From positions 1 to 32,799 of the forward strand of contig NZ_JAIOZR010000024.1 of the NCBI RefSeq assembly GCF_021740465.1: a DNA stretch of 32,799 bases. The letters are read 5' to 3'. Below are positions 22,865 to 31,188 of the stretch, piece after piece. The stretch is from Chlorobium sp. Its GTDB lineage: Bacteria; Bacteroidota; Chlorobiia; Chlorobiales; Chlorobiaceae. Numbering within the stretch: position 1 is the first letter of the stretch; every line of letters begins with the position of its first letter. Under the pieces are notes generated by a model. That model saw only the letters and a program-made list of their open reading frames with translations. It did not search any database and was not told where the DNA came from. A program made the translations under genes and the position numbers.

Positions 22865-24310
22865 TCAGGATGGATGGGTGACGTCCTGACGGTCGGCAAG
22901 CCTGCCGTAACGATCGTCAACCCTTACAATGTCATCCTCCCCGAGATAACTGCCGGTCTGCACCTCGATGAGCTCGAGCGGTATTTTTCCGGGATTTTCA
23001 AGCCGGTGGAAAGTACCGAGAGGGATATAGGTAGATTGGTCCTCGCAGAGGGTGATCTCCTTTCCGCCGACCGTAATAAGTGCAGTTCCCTTCACGACTA
23101 TCCAGTGTTCGGCACGGTGGTAATGTTTCTGCAGGGAAAGAGCTGCCCCGGGTTTTACGACAATCCTTTTCACCTGAAAACGGTCTGCGATATCTACGGT
23201 CTCATAGGTGCCCCAGGGCCGGTACACCCTGAGGTGGATCTCGGCTTCGCTTCTTTTCGACACGTCAAGCTGCCGGACGATGGCCTTGACCTCCTGAACC
23301 CTGTCGCGCGAAGCCACGAGCACGGCGTCAGGCGTTTCAACGATGATCTGGTCTTCGAGTCCGACTGCCGCTACAAGGCGGCTTGTCGCATGAATATAGC
23401 TGTTGTGCACATCGTGCACGAGCACATCGCCTTTGAGGACATTGTCGGATGCGTCATGCTCGTTGAGTTCCCAGAGGGCCGACCATGCACCGACATCGTT
23501 CCAGCCGGCATCGAGCGGAACGACAACCGCACGGGATGTTTTCTCCATAACCGCGTAATCGATGGAATCGGATGGACATGCACTGAATGCCCCGCGATCG
23601 AGCCGGAGAAAATCGAGGTCGGTAGTAGCCTTTTCATAAGCAGTACGGCACGACTCGAGCATTTCGGGGTTGGAATGTTCGAGTTCTTCAAGAAAAGCAT
23701 CTGCCCGAAACAGAAACATTCCGCTGTTCCAGAAATATCCACCGGACTGCACATACTGCTCGGCAGTCGCAAGATCTGGCTTTTCGACAAACTCGACAAC
23801 CGGACGACAGGAGTGCATGTTGGCACCGCCGGTCTCGGCCCTGATGTATCCGTATCCGGTCTCCGGCCCCGAGGGAACAATTCCGAAGGTCACCAGTGCA
23901 CCGGATGCGGCAGCCGAATAACCCTCGGCAACAGCTCCGGAAAGCGCCTCCGTATCGCTGATGACATGATCGGCGGGAAGCAGCAGCAGCACAGGGTCCT
24001 GATACTTCGAAAGAGCATACATGGCGGCTACCGCCGCAGCGGGCGCTGTATTGCGACCGGTGGGTTCGAGAATGATCCCTCCCAGACTTCCGGTAACCTC
24101 GCGAAGCTGTTCGGCAACGAGAAAACGGTGTTGCTCGTTACAGATGCAGCAAACCGGCCCGAGGTCTTCGATGTCGGCAAGCCTGAGAACGGTTTCCTGA
24201 AGCATGGTTTTGTCCGACACGAGAGGGAGCAGCTGTTTCGGGTAGAGAGCCCGCGAAAGGGGCCAGAGGCGCGTCCCCGATCCGCCGCTTAAAATTACCG
24301 GAATGATCAT
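22865..24310 (-). CDS. manC: Mannose-1-phosphate guanylyltransferase / mannose-6-phosphate isomerase
   Basis: This 481-residue bifunctional enzyme of the ManC/AlgA/CpsB type makes GDP-mannose. The nucleotidyltransferase half has GGSGTRLWP (9-17), the LLPADHVI motif and FVEKP (174-178). The isomerase half is a C-terminal cupin with the metal-binding QKHYHRAEHW (394-403) and the closing RxxDRYGR. The length is typical. The frame extends to 24505, but the ATG at 24310 starts MIIPVILSGGSGTR as in the family; the ribosome site is weak. It follows galE on the same strand with a gap of 55 bases, so both probably belong to one nucleotide-sugar operon. GDP-mannose would feed polysaccharide or glycolipid synthesis. 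Confidence 0.95.
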   Translation of the reverse strand: MIIPVILSGGSGTRLWPLSRALYPKQLLPLVSDKTMLQETVLRLADIEDLGPVCCICNEQHRFLVAEQLREVTGSLGGIILEPTGRNTAPAAAVAAMYALSKYQDPVLLLLPADHVISDTEALSGAVAEGYSAAASGALVTFGIVPSGPETGYGYIRAETGGANMHSCRPVVEFVEKPDLATAEQYVQSGGYFWNSGMFLFRADAFLEELEHSNPEMLESCRTAYEKATTDLDFLRLDRGAFSACPSDSIDYAVMEKTSRAVVVPLDAGWNDVGAWSALWELNEHDASDNVLKGDVLVHDVHNSYIHATSRLVAAVGLEDQIIVETPDAVLVASRDRVQEVKAIVRQLDVSKRSEAEIHLRVYRPWGTYETVDIADRFQVKRIVVKPGAALSLQKHYHRAEHWIVVKGTALITVGGKEITLCEDQSTYIPLGTFHRLENPGKIPLELIEVQTGSYLGEDDIVRVDDRYGRLADRQDVTHPS

Positions 24311-24365
24311 TTGAGGAACTTTATTGAGTGTTAAAGTAAAGGCGAAGGGTACCGCCGACGAAACA

Positions 24366-25346
24366 TTACCGCCGGAGGTATCTCTCCTCGTAAAGCCTCC
24401 AGGTGGAGGCGATAAGAGTATCGGCATCGCTATATTTCGGCTGCCACTGCAGCAACTTTCTGGCACTCTTCGACGACGCCACCAGTTCGGAAGGATCACC
24501 TTCACGCCTGCCGGTTATGTCAGCAGGAATCGGCCGACCGGTAACCATGCGCGCCCGTTCAAGCATTTCGAGCACACTGATGCCGGTTTCACTGCCGAGA
24601 TTGACCGAGAGGCTCTGGCCGTTTTTCCTGATATAGTCGAATGCGCTGACGTGAGCCGCCGCAAGATCGCTGACATGGACATAGTCCCTGATACAGGAAC
24701 CGTCCCTTGTCGGGTAGTCGTCTCCGAAAACTGAAAGCCGTGGCCGGAGGCCTGCTGCGACTTCCATGACGACCGGCAGCAGATTTTCGGGATTGCGCTC
24801 CAGCCCCTTTACCCGTCCGGCCACATCGTAACCCGCAGCATTGAAATAACGGATGGCGGCATATCTGAGCCCTTTCAGCCGGTCATACCAGCCAAGCAGT
24901 CGTTCTATTTCAAGTTTGGTAAAACCATAGAAATTTTCAGGTTCCTTCGGATGCGCTTCATCGATCGGCAGATAGACCGGATTACCGAAAACTGCCGCGG
25001 AAGAAGAAAAAATAAGGGTGCCGACTGAAGCTGCCGTCGCGGCATTGAGGATATTGATGGTCCCGACAAGATTCGCCTCGGCATACTGCTCCGGACAGAG
25101 CATCGACTGCCCGGCTGCTTTCAGTGCCGCGAGATGTACGCACCCGTCGAACCCTTCCGCCATAACCCCGGCAAGCTGTGCGGGCCGCATGATATCGCCA
25201 TGTACAAATCCGGCGTCTTCAAAGAGGTTCTCTCTTGTGCCGGTCGAAAGATTGTCGAAAACCGTGACCCGGAAACCACCGTCGAGAAAAGCCCTCACGA
25301 CATGACTTCCGATATACCCGGCACCACCGATAACAAGAATATGCAT
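24366..25346 (-). CDS. galE: UDP-glucose 4-epimerase
   Basis: This 326-residue extended SDR interconverts UDP-glucose and UDP-galactose using bound NAD. It shows the N-terminal GGAGYIGSH (7-15), Asp31 with NLSTG after strand two, the catalytic Ser116 in FSSSAAVFG, and Tyr140-x3-Lys144 in NFYGFTK. It also has the later motifs IRYFNAAG and RDYVHVSDLA, which are diagnostic for GalE. The length matches bacterial GalE. It starts directly at the first strand (MHILVIGG). It is 50 bases downstream of the HEPN-like gene and just upstream of manC, inside the nucleotide-sugar cluster. A closely related NDP-sugar 4-epimerase activity (for example on UDP-GlcNAc) cannot be excluded. Confidence 0.93.
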   Translation of the reverse strand: MHILVIGGAGYIGSHVVRAFLDGGFRVTVFDNLSTGTRENLFEDAGFVHGDIMRPAQLAGVMAEGFDGCVHLAALKAAGQSMLCPEQYAEANLVGTINILNAATAASVGTLIFSSSAAVFGNPVYLPIDEAHPKEPENFYGFTKLEIERLLGWYDRLKGLRYAAIRYFNAAGYDVAGRVKGLERNPENLLPVVMEVAAGLRPRLSVFGDDYPTRDGSCIRDYVHVSDLAAAHVSAFDYIRKNGQSLSVNLGSETGISVLEMLERARMVTGRPIPADITGRREGDPSELVASSKSARKLLQWQPKYSDADTLIASTWRLYEERYLRR

Positions 25347-25397
25347 GCAGATTGTGGTAAGAGTTCAAAAAAACGGACAGCGGAAAGGCCAGAATCC

Positions 25398-25841
25398 TTA
25401 TCCTTCAAGACCATCTTCAAGCAGAGCCCTGAGTTTACGGCAAAGGGCGAGACTTTTTCGGGCTCCTTCACAGGCCTTGGCCGCCTGCTCTTCCGTGAAA
25501 ATATCCCAGGGCGACTGATAAGCTGTCTCCCGTCCATATTTGGCCAGCATTTTTTCATGTGAATCGTGTAGTTCCAGCTCGGGAAGCAGCTCCCTGATGA
25601 GCTCACCCACCTCTTCCGAAACCGTTCCTTCGGCAAGAAGCTGGGGAAGGTGTTTTTCCGGATGATGGGTCGTGCGAGACACTCCGAAGAGCATGAGCAC
25701 GGCAATACCACAATTATCGATACACAGGTTGGAACCCGAAACACATGAACGCCAACGCTTCAGCCGAAGATCCTCTTCGGCCTCACAGAGAAACCCTTCA
25801 GCAAGCAGGAAACGGTATGCAATATCGTTGCGGACTTTCAT
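25398..25841 (-). CDS. HEPN-domain-like protein
   Basis: This 147-residue all-helical protein fits the HEPN fold. Helix one/two (YRFLLAEGFLCEAEEDLRLKRW) is followed by RSCVSGSNLCIDNCGIAVLMLFGVSRTTHHPEKHLPQLL, resembling the HEPN pattern of a small-residue helix ending in a loop and HxLxxLL. An RTTHHPEKH stretch (56-64) could hold catalytic residues, but the classical Rx4-6H RNase motif is not clear. HEPN proteins often pair with MNT nucleotidyltransferases as toxin-antitoxin systems. No MNT gene is next to it, so I cannot call this a toxin. GGAGGT six bases before the ATG is one of the better ribosome sites here. It is cysteine-rich for its size (six Cys). Confidence 0.6.
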   Translation of the reverse strand: MKVRNDIAYRFLLAEGFLCEAEEDLRLKRWRSCVSGSNLCIDNCGIAVLMLFGVSRTTHHPEKHLPQLLAEGTVSEEVGELIRELLPELELHDSHEKMLAKYGRETAYQSPWDIFTEEQAAKACEGARKSLALCRKLRALLEDGLEG

Positions 25842-25889
25842 GATTGAACCTCCATGAATTGACTTCGGAAATCCCGGTTTATCACCAGG

Positions 25890-25925
25890 ACAGTCCGGCT
25901 CCTCCGCCGTCGGGAGCCGGACTGT
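25890..25925. terminator. Perfect 13-bp stem-loop between rfbB and the HEPN-like gene
   Basis: ACAGTCCGGCTCC (25890-25902) pairs with GGAGCCGGACTGT (25913-25925) around a ten-base loop. T-rich sequence (TTACTGTTTG) follows on the plus strand; on the minus strand, the direction of the genes, CCTGGTGATAAA follows. It may be a terminator or an mRNA-stabilising hairpin after rfbB. Confidence 0.6.
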
Positions 25926-25985
25926 TTACTGTTTGTAAAATATAGCAATTGCTCCAGGAACTCTCCATACTCCCGGATCTCCCCT

Positions 25986-27056
25986 TCAGCTCCCGGAGGA
26001 CGAAGTGCTGTACATCCTATCGTAATAATCCCGATATGCGCCCGACGTAACCTGCTCGAGCCAATCCTGGTTATCGAGATACCAATCAACCGTGCGTTCC
26101 AGACCCTCTTCGAAGCGAATGGAAGGCCCCCATCCAAGTTCCCTCTGAAGCTTGGAGGAATCAATGGCATAACGCAGGTCGTGGCCTGCCCTGTCGGTAA
26201 CATAGGTTATCAGTTTTGCGGATTCCCCGGACTCCCTGCCCAGTTTCCGGTCCATGATGGCGCACAACAGCCGGATGAGATCGATATTGGTCCATTCGTT
26301 ATGGCCACCGATATTGTAGGTCTCTCCGTTGCATCCCCTGTGAAAGATCACGTCGATTGCCAAGGCATGGTCGATCACCCACAGCCAATCGCGGATGTTT
26401 TCTCCCTGGCCGTAAACCGGAAGAGGCTTTTTCAGACGGATATTGTTGATGAAAAGCGGAATCAGTTTTTCAGGAAACTGGAAGGGCCCGTAATTGTTCG
26501 AGCAGTTGCTTATGACCACAGGCAATCCGTAGGTATCGTGCCATGCCCTTACGAAATGATCCGACGATGCTTTTGAGGCTGAATAGGGGCTATGCGGATC
26601 GTACGGGGTCCGTTCGGTGAAAATGCCCTCACGGCCAAGCGAGCCGTACACCTCGTCGGTCGAGATGTGATAGAATCGCTTTCCTCCGAAATCTTCCGCC
26701 CAGCAGCGCCGGGCGGCATCGAGCAGGTTCACGGTGCCGATGACGTTGGTGGTCACGAATTCGAGCGGGCTTGCTATGGAACGGTCCACATGCGACTCAG
26801 CCGCCAGATGGATCACCCCGTCAAAACGGTTGTCCCTGAAGAGTTTTTCGACAAACGAAGCATCGGTGATATCCCCTTTCACGAACCGGTAATTCCCGAG
26901 GTGTTCCACGTCCCTGAGGTTTCCAAGATTACCGGCGTAGGTCAGGTTGTCGAGGTTGGTGATCGTATAGGAGGGATATGCATTGACAAAATGCCTTACT
27001 ACGTGGGAACCTATGAATCCCGCTCCACCAGTAATGAGAATATGCATGGCTGACAT
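25986..27056 (-). CDS. rfbB: dTDP-glucose 4,6-dehydratase
   Basis: RfbB (RmlB) converts dTDP-glucose to dTDP-4-keto-6-deoxyglucose, the second step to dTDP-L-rhamnose. The 356-residue protein shows GGAGFIGSH (10-18), the NLDNLTYAGN motif, HLAAESHVDRS, the catalytic Thr133-Asp134-Glu135 in ISTDEVYG, and Tyr158-x3-Lys162 in PYSASK. SNNYGPFQFPEKLIP is also diagnostic. An ATG three codons in (27047) is an equally good start; neither has a clear ribosome site. It lies 17 bases after rfbD and is surely in the same operon. The serine-rich tail (MYSTSSSGS) is unremarkable. Confidence 0.97.
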   Translation of the reverse strand: MSAMHILITGGAGFIGSHVVRHFVNAYPSYTITNLDNLTYAGNLGNLRDVEHLGNYRFVKGDITDASFVEKLFRDNRFDGVIHLAAESHVDRSIASPLEFVTTNVIGTVNLLDAARRCWAEDFGGKRFYHISTDEVYGSLGREGIFTERTPYDPHSPYSASKASSDHFVRAWHDTYGLPVVISNCSNNYGPFQFPEKLIPLFINNIRLKKPLPVYGQGENIRDWLWVIDHALAIDVIFHRGCNGETYNIGGHNEWTNIDLIRLLCAIMDRKLGRESGESAKLITYVTDRAGHDLRYAIDSSKLQRELGWGPSIRFEEGLERTVDWYLDNQDWLEQVTSGAYRDYYDRMYSTSSSGS

Positions 27057-27073
27057 GATCGGTAATTGATTGG

Positions 27074-27940
27074 TTAGGGGTTGTCTGAACGGGCAAGGAG
27101 CACCTCGAGCGAATCATGCCAGTGGGGGATATCGAGCCCCCACTCCTTTTTTATGGCGCCTTTGTTCAGCACGCTGTAGAACGGGCGGGGCGCAGGAGTG
27201 GGATAGCCGCTGCTCTCGATGGGAAAAACCCTGCAGGGAAGGTGTTTCATGCGCATGATGGCCAACGCGAAATCGTACCAGGAACAGACCCCTTCATTGG
27301 AATAGTGATAGAGGCCTGCATACCTCTTTTCCGGCCGGACTCTGCCGAGCAGGTCGAGAATCGCTCCGGCAAGATCGGCCGCACAGGTCGGCGTCCCGAT
27401 CTGGTCGAAGACAACATCGATCCGATCCCTTTCACGGCCGAGCCTGAGCATGGTTTTCAGAAAATTCTGTCCGTGAAGCGAATAAAGCCAGGAAGTGCGA
27501 ATGATCAGGTACGAAGGCGCGATCTCCTGTATCAGCTTTTCCCCTGCAAGTTTCGACTGCCCGTACACTCCGAGCGGAGCCGGATGATCTGACTCCCGGT
27601 AGGGACGGCATGAGTGGCCGTCAAAAACATAATCGGTGGAAACATGCAGGAGAAGTGCCCCCTGCTCCCTGGCACACCGGGCAAGCACTCCGGCACCGTC
27701 GCAATTCACCCTGGAGGCCAGTTCCGGCTCGCTTTCCGCCCGATCAACCGCCGTATAGGCCGCACAGTTGATCACGACATTGCACCCGCAACGCTGCATG
27801 GCACCAGCTACCTGGGCGGGACTGGTGATATCGAGTTCAGGAAGGTCGAAGAAAAAAAAATCCGATCCGTGTGCGCCTGCCGCAAGTGCCTTGATCTCCG
27901 TGCCAAGCTGGCCATTGCTTCCGGTAACGAGAATATTCAT
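27074..27940 (-). CDS. rfbD: dTDP-4-dehydrorhamnose reductase
   Basis: RfbD (RmlD) reduces dTDP-4-keto-L-rhamnose to dTDP-L-rhamnose with NAD(P)H. The 288-residue protein has GSNGQLG (7-13), the NCAAYTAVDRAE motif, STDYVFDG (101-108), and Tyr126-x3-Lys130 in YGQSK. It also has the family segment RTSWLYSLHGQNFLKTM and the late PRPxxSVLN motif. The start at the first strand is natural (MNILVTG). It is 20 bases after rfbC and 17 bases before rfbB, so the three are transcribed together. Confidence 0.96.
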   Translation of the reverse strand: MNILVTGSNGQLGTEIKALAAGAHGSDFFFFDLPELDITSPAQVAGAMQRCGCNVVINCAAYTAVDRAESEPELASRVNCDGAGVLARCAREQGALLLHVSTDYVFDGHSCRPYRESDHPAPLGVYGQSKLAGEKLIQEIAPSYLIIRTSWLYSLHGQNFLKTMLRLGRERDRIDVVFDQIGTPTCAADLAGAILDLLGRVRPEKRYAGLYHYSNEGVCSWYDFALAIMRMKHLPCRVFPIESSGYPTPAPRPFYSVLNKGAIKKEWGLDIPHWHDSLEVLLARSDNP

Positions 27941-27960
27941 GACTGGCTCTCAGGGTTTTA

Positions 27961-28524
27961 TCATGCTTTTTGTTCAAAGGTAAACGCGTCCGCTTCGGCA
28001 AATGGAGGAAGGGCTGCATCTTTTGCTGAAAGCGCGATATCGCCTTCCGGAATCCGCCAGTCTATTCCAAGAGCCGGGTCATTCCAGACGACTCCGGCAT
28101 CATGGGCTGGCGAATAATAATTATCACATTTATAGGCGAAAACCGCCTCATCGGACAGCACGACGAAACCATGAGCGAATCCTTTCGGGACCCACAGCAT
28201 GTTCTTACTGTCCGAATTCAGTTCAACGGCCACATGCATACCGTACCATGGAGAACCTTTGCGAAGATCTACAGCAACATCGAGCACCCGCCCCGATACA
28301 ACCCTGACCAGTTTCGACTGGGTGTAGGGAGGTTTCTGGAAATGCAGGCCGCGCAACACGCCGTATGACGACTTCGATTCATTGTCCTGCACAAAGTCGA
28401 CCGTACCTGCATGTCTCACGAAAATATCGTGCCGATAGGTCTCCAGAAAATAACCCCGGTCGTCTCCAAACACTTTGGGCTCAAAGATCAGGACATCAGG
28501 GATGGGGGTTTCAATAATGTTCAT
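27961..28524 (-). CDS. rfbC: dTDP-4-dehydrorhamnose 3,5-epimerase
   Basis: RfbC (RmlC) epimerises dTDP-4-keto-6-deoxyglucose at C3 and C5. The 187-residue cupin has FEPKVFGDDRGYFLETY (14-30), QDNESKSSYGVLRGLHFQ with catalytic His61, VPKGFAHGFVVLSD and YKCDNYYSPAHD with the catalytic tyrosine region. The frame reaches 28557, but the ATG at 28524 matches the family start (MNIIETPIPDVLIFEP). No strong ribosome site is seen, and a run of eight T lies just upstream. It is the first gene of the rfbC-D-B block. rfbA (glucose-1-phosphate thymidylyltransferase), which would make the first intermediate, is not in the window. Confidence 0.96.
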   Translation of the reverse strand: MNIIETPIPDVLIFEPKVFGDDRGYFLETYRHDIFVRHAGTVDFVQDNESKSSYGVLRGLHFQKPPYTQSKLVRVVSGRVLDVAVDLRKGSPWYGMHVAVELNSDSKNMLWVPKGFAHGFVVLSDEAVFAYKCDNYYSPAHDAGVVWNDPALGIDWRIPEGDIALSAKDAALPPFAEADAFTFEQKA

Positions 28525-28670
28525 ATCAAAAAAAAGTGACCGGAAAAAGACCTGCATGGAGAACTTGCACCCAGACCAGGCTCAAGATGTATTTTTTAAT
28601 GATAATACGCCTGAAGAATAATGCAACCGGAACGTGAATGCAAAATAATTCTCTTTTTTTCGAGCTGCTC

Positions 28671-29714
28671 TCAGCAGATTCTGGGCAGTTGCTCCCCGGC
28701 CGGAAGATCGACAATGCGTAGGCTTCCGAATAGGGTTTTCATGACGACCATACCGGAATGGCCCTCATTTACCGATCCGATAACGGCCGCATTGCGGCCC
28801 TCTTCGAAAGAGCGCAGCACCTCGATTGCCCTTGCAGCCTCACCGGCAGGAACTGCGGCGATAAGTTTCCCCTCGTTGGCTACATGCAGCGGATCGATAC
28901 CGAGCAGCTCACAGGCACCTCTGACTTCAGCTTTGACGGGAATCGCATCTTCGAGAATCTCCACACCGACCGAGGAGGAAACCGCAAGTTCGTTGAGTAC
29001 GGCGGCAACACCGCCCCTGGTCGGATCGCGCATGGCGTGAACATCCGGCACGGCGTCGAGCAGAGCCTCTATCATATGATTGAGCGAAGCACAATCGCTT
29101 GTGAGAGCGGATTGAAAGGAAAGCCCTTCCCTTGCCGTCATGATCGACATCCCGTGATCGCCCACCGTGCCGGAAAGCAGGATAGCATCCCCCGGCTTCA
29201 GATTTCGGCAGGAGAGTGTGACGTCCTGGCGCAGTACCCCGATACCCGAGGTGTTGATAAAAATGCCGTCGCACAACCCTCTCTGCACAACTTTGGTATC
29301 ACCCGTCACGATCAGCACTCCGGCTTTGCTGGCGGCTTCGGCCATGCTCCGTACAATCCGTTCGAGTTCGACAAGCGGAAATCCCTCCTCAAGCACAAAA
29401 CCGGCACTCAGATAGAGCGGACGCGCCCCTCCGACGGCAAGGTCGTTGACCGTTCCGTTGACGGCGAGCGAGCCGATGGTTCCTCCGGGAAAAACACATG
29501 GCGTGACCACATAGGTATCGGTGGTAAACGCCGTCCGGCCGGAAGGCAGGGAAAGCTTGGCCTGGTCGTCCATAAGATCGAGAAAGGCATTGCCGAGATG
29601 CGGCATGAACACCTGTTTCGTGAGCTCCTGCGAAAATCTTCCTCCCGCCCCGTGAGCCATCTGGACGGTCTGGTGGTGCAAAAGCGGAAGCGGGCAGGCG
29701 AATGGTTCACTCAT
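28671..29714 (-). CDS. hypE: Hydrogenase maturation protein HypE
   Basis: HypE dehydrates the carbamoylated C-terminal cysteine to a thiocyanate, which supplies the CN ligands of the [NiFe]-hydrogenase iron. The 347-residue protein ends LPRIC, the conserved Pro-Arg-Ile-Cys tail that carries the carbamoyl group. The PurM-like ATP-binding fold is seen in AHGAGG (20-25), [30 protein letters not shown] and [14 protein letters not shown]. The start is the ATG that overlaps the hypD stop by four bases; the open frame upstream to 29990 is only hypD in another phase. It acts with HypF, which carbamoylates it, and with HypC-HypD. It is the last gene of the hyp operon here. Confidence 0.97.
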   Translation of the reverse strand: MSEPFACPLPLLHHQTVQMAHGAGGRFSQELTKQVFMPHLGNAFLDLMDDQAKLSLPSGRTAFTTDTYVVTPCVFPGGTIGSLAVNGTVNDLAVGGARPLYLSAGFVLEEGFPLVELERIVRSMAEAASKAGVLIVTGDTKVVQRGLCDGIFINTSGIGVLRQDVTLSCRNLKPGDAILLSGTVGDHGMSIMTAREGLSFQSALTSDCASLNHMIEALLDAVPDVHAMRDPTRGGVAAVLNELAVSSSVGVEILEDAIPVKAEVRGACELLGIDPLHVANEGKLIAAVPAGEAARAIEVLRSFEEGRNAAVIGSVNEGHSGMVVMKTLFGSLRIVDLPAGEQLPRIC

Positions 29715-30808
29715 AAAGAATCGGGATTGCGATGATATCGGTAATACGCCGAGCATGCCCCTTCCGAAGAGACCATGGTGGCGCCGAGGGGGCTTTGCGG
29801 AGTGCATTCGCGACCGAAGGCCGGACAGGCATCGGGCTTCAGGTGCCCCTGCAGCACATCCCCGCTCCGGCAGAGAGGGGACTCCTGCGGGACGATGTGG
29901 CCCACGTCGAAGCGCTTTTCGGCGTCGAAGCGGGCGTACTCCTTGCGCAGCACGAGGCCGCTTGCCGGAATGACGCCGATGCCGCGCCACGGACGGTCGG
30001 CCACCTCGAACACCTCCTGCATCACCTTCCGCGCCTCGCGGTTCCCCTCGCGGCTGACCACCCGCCCGTAAGCGTTGAGGACTCCGCTGCGCCCCTCTTC
30101 GAGCATTTCCACCACTTTGAGAATGCCGTCGAGCAGATCGACCGGCTCGAATCCGGTGGGCACAATCGGCACGCCGAACTCTTCGGCGAACGGTTCATAC
30201 TCCTCCCACCCCATGATGGCGCAGACGTGCCCTGCGGCGAGGAACCCCTGCACCCGATTGCCGGGCGAGGAGAGAATGGCCCGCATGGCCGGTGGGACCA
30301 TTACCTGGCTGACCAGCTCGCTGAAGTTGGCGACCCCTTCACGCGCAGCCTGACGCACGGCCATGGCGTTGGCAGGAGCCGTGGTCTCGAAGCCGACGGC
30401 AAGAAACACCACCTCTTTGCCGGGATTGTCGCGCGCGATCTGCAACGCGTCGAGCGGCGAAAAGACAATGCGCACGTCCGCCCCCTCGCTCCGCGCCATG
30501 AACAGATCTTTTTCACTGCCGGGCACGCGAAGCATATCGCCGAAACTGGCAAGAATCACCCCCGGTATGGCGGCGATGCAGAGCGCACGTTCGATCGTTT
30601 CAAGAGGAGTAACGCAGACCGGACAGCCGGGCCCGTGAACCAGTTCGACGCTGTCTGGCAGAAGCTGATCGATGCCGTTGCGCATGATCGAATGGGTCTG
30701 GCCTCCGCAGATCTCCATGATTGTCCACCGACGGGTGGCTTTCCGCCTGATTTCATCGAGAAGCCGGAGGGCAAGTTTCGGATCCCGGTACTCGTCAAGG
30801 TACTTCAT
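29711..30808 (-). CDS. hypD: Hydrogenase maturation protein HypD
   Basis: HypD, with HypC, is the scaffold on which Fe(CN)2CO is assembled. The 365-residue protein has the essential Cys34 in [10 protein letters not shown] and the GPGCPVCV motif with Cys62 and Cys65. It also has FETTAPANA, and C-terminal [4Fe-4S] cysteines in [19 protein letters not shown] and [10 protein letters not shown]. All invariant cysteines that I know are present. It starts 12 bases after hypC and overlaps hypE by four bases, consistent with coupled translation. It is cytoplasmic. Confidence 0.97.
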   Translation of the reverse strand: MKYLDEYRDPKLALRLLDEIRRKATRRWTIMEICGGQTHSIMRNGIDQLLPDSVELVHGPGCPVCVTPLETIERALCIAAIPGVILASFGDMLRVPGSEKDLFMARSEGADVRIVFSPLDALQIARDNPGKEVVFLAVGFETTAPANAMAVRQAAREGVANFSELVSQVMVPPAMRAILSSPGNRVQGFLAAGHVCAIMGWEEYEPFAEEFGVPIVPTGFEPVDLLDGILKVVEMLEEGRSGVLNAYGRVVSREGNREARKVMQEVFEVADRPWRGIGVIPASGLVLRKEYARFDAEKRFDVGHIVPQESPLCRSGDVLQGHLKPDACPAFGRECTPQSPLGATMVSSEGACSAYYRYHRNPDSL

Positions 30809-30820
30809 ACGGCAGCCCGC

Positions 30821-31093
30821 TTAAAGATCGTCAGGTAAAGGCTCCCCCTCTTCAGGGTCCAGCGCGCCGCTTTCGATCAGCTCCTGCCATAGCTTGAGAC
30901 TTTCGGCAGCCTCCTGCTCGTCGATCACTTTCAGGGCGAAACCGGCATGGACAATCGTATACTGGCCAGGCACGATATCCGGCACGTATTCGAGACACGC
31001 CCTTGTTCTGATGCCGTTCACATCGACGATACCCATTTTCAGGCCATTTTCATCGGTTATCTCGATAAGCTTTCCGGGTATGGCAAGGCACAT
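30821..31093 (-). CDS. hypC: Hydrogenase maturation chaperone HypC
   Basis: HypC is a small chaperone that binds HypD and passes the iron group to the hydrogenase large subunit precursor. The 90-residue protein begins MCLAIPGKLIEI; the invariant Cys2 (exposed after Met removal) and PGK motif are diagnostic. The middle, VPGQYTIVHAGFALKVIDEQEAAES, matches the family OB-like fold and helix. The acidic tail is typical. It lies about 95 bases after hypF and 12 before hypD. Confidence 0.96.
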   Translation of the reverse strand: MCLAIPGKLIEITDENGLKMGIVDVNGIRTRACLEYVPDIVPGQYTIVHAGFALKVIDEQEAAESLKLWQELIESGALDPEEGEPLPDDL

Positions 31094-31188
31094 GGGCAGA
31101 CTGGTTTGTTTTAAAGAAATCGTAACTGAAAGATAAGAAAAAGGAGAAAAGGCACGGCAGGAAGTTCAGCGACAAAGATCGAGATGGC

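Noticed and set aside
22808-24292. A 494-codon open frame opposite manC
   Set aside because: It is an antisense shadow; every motif of ManC is intact on the other strand.
25398-25841. HEPN-MNT toxin-antitoxin pair
   Set aside because: No MNT-type nucleotidyltransferase or other antitoxin-like gene lies next to it.
29732-30838. A 368-codon open frame opposite hypD
   Set aside because: It is an antisense shadow of a gene with all invariant cysteines.
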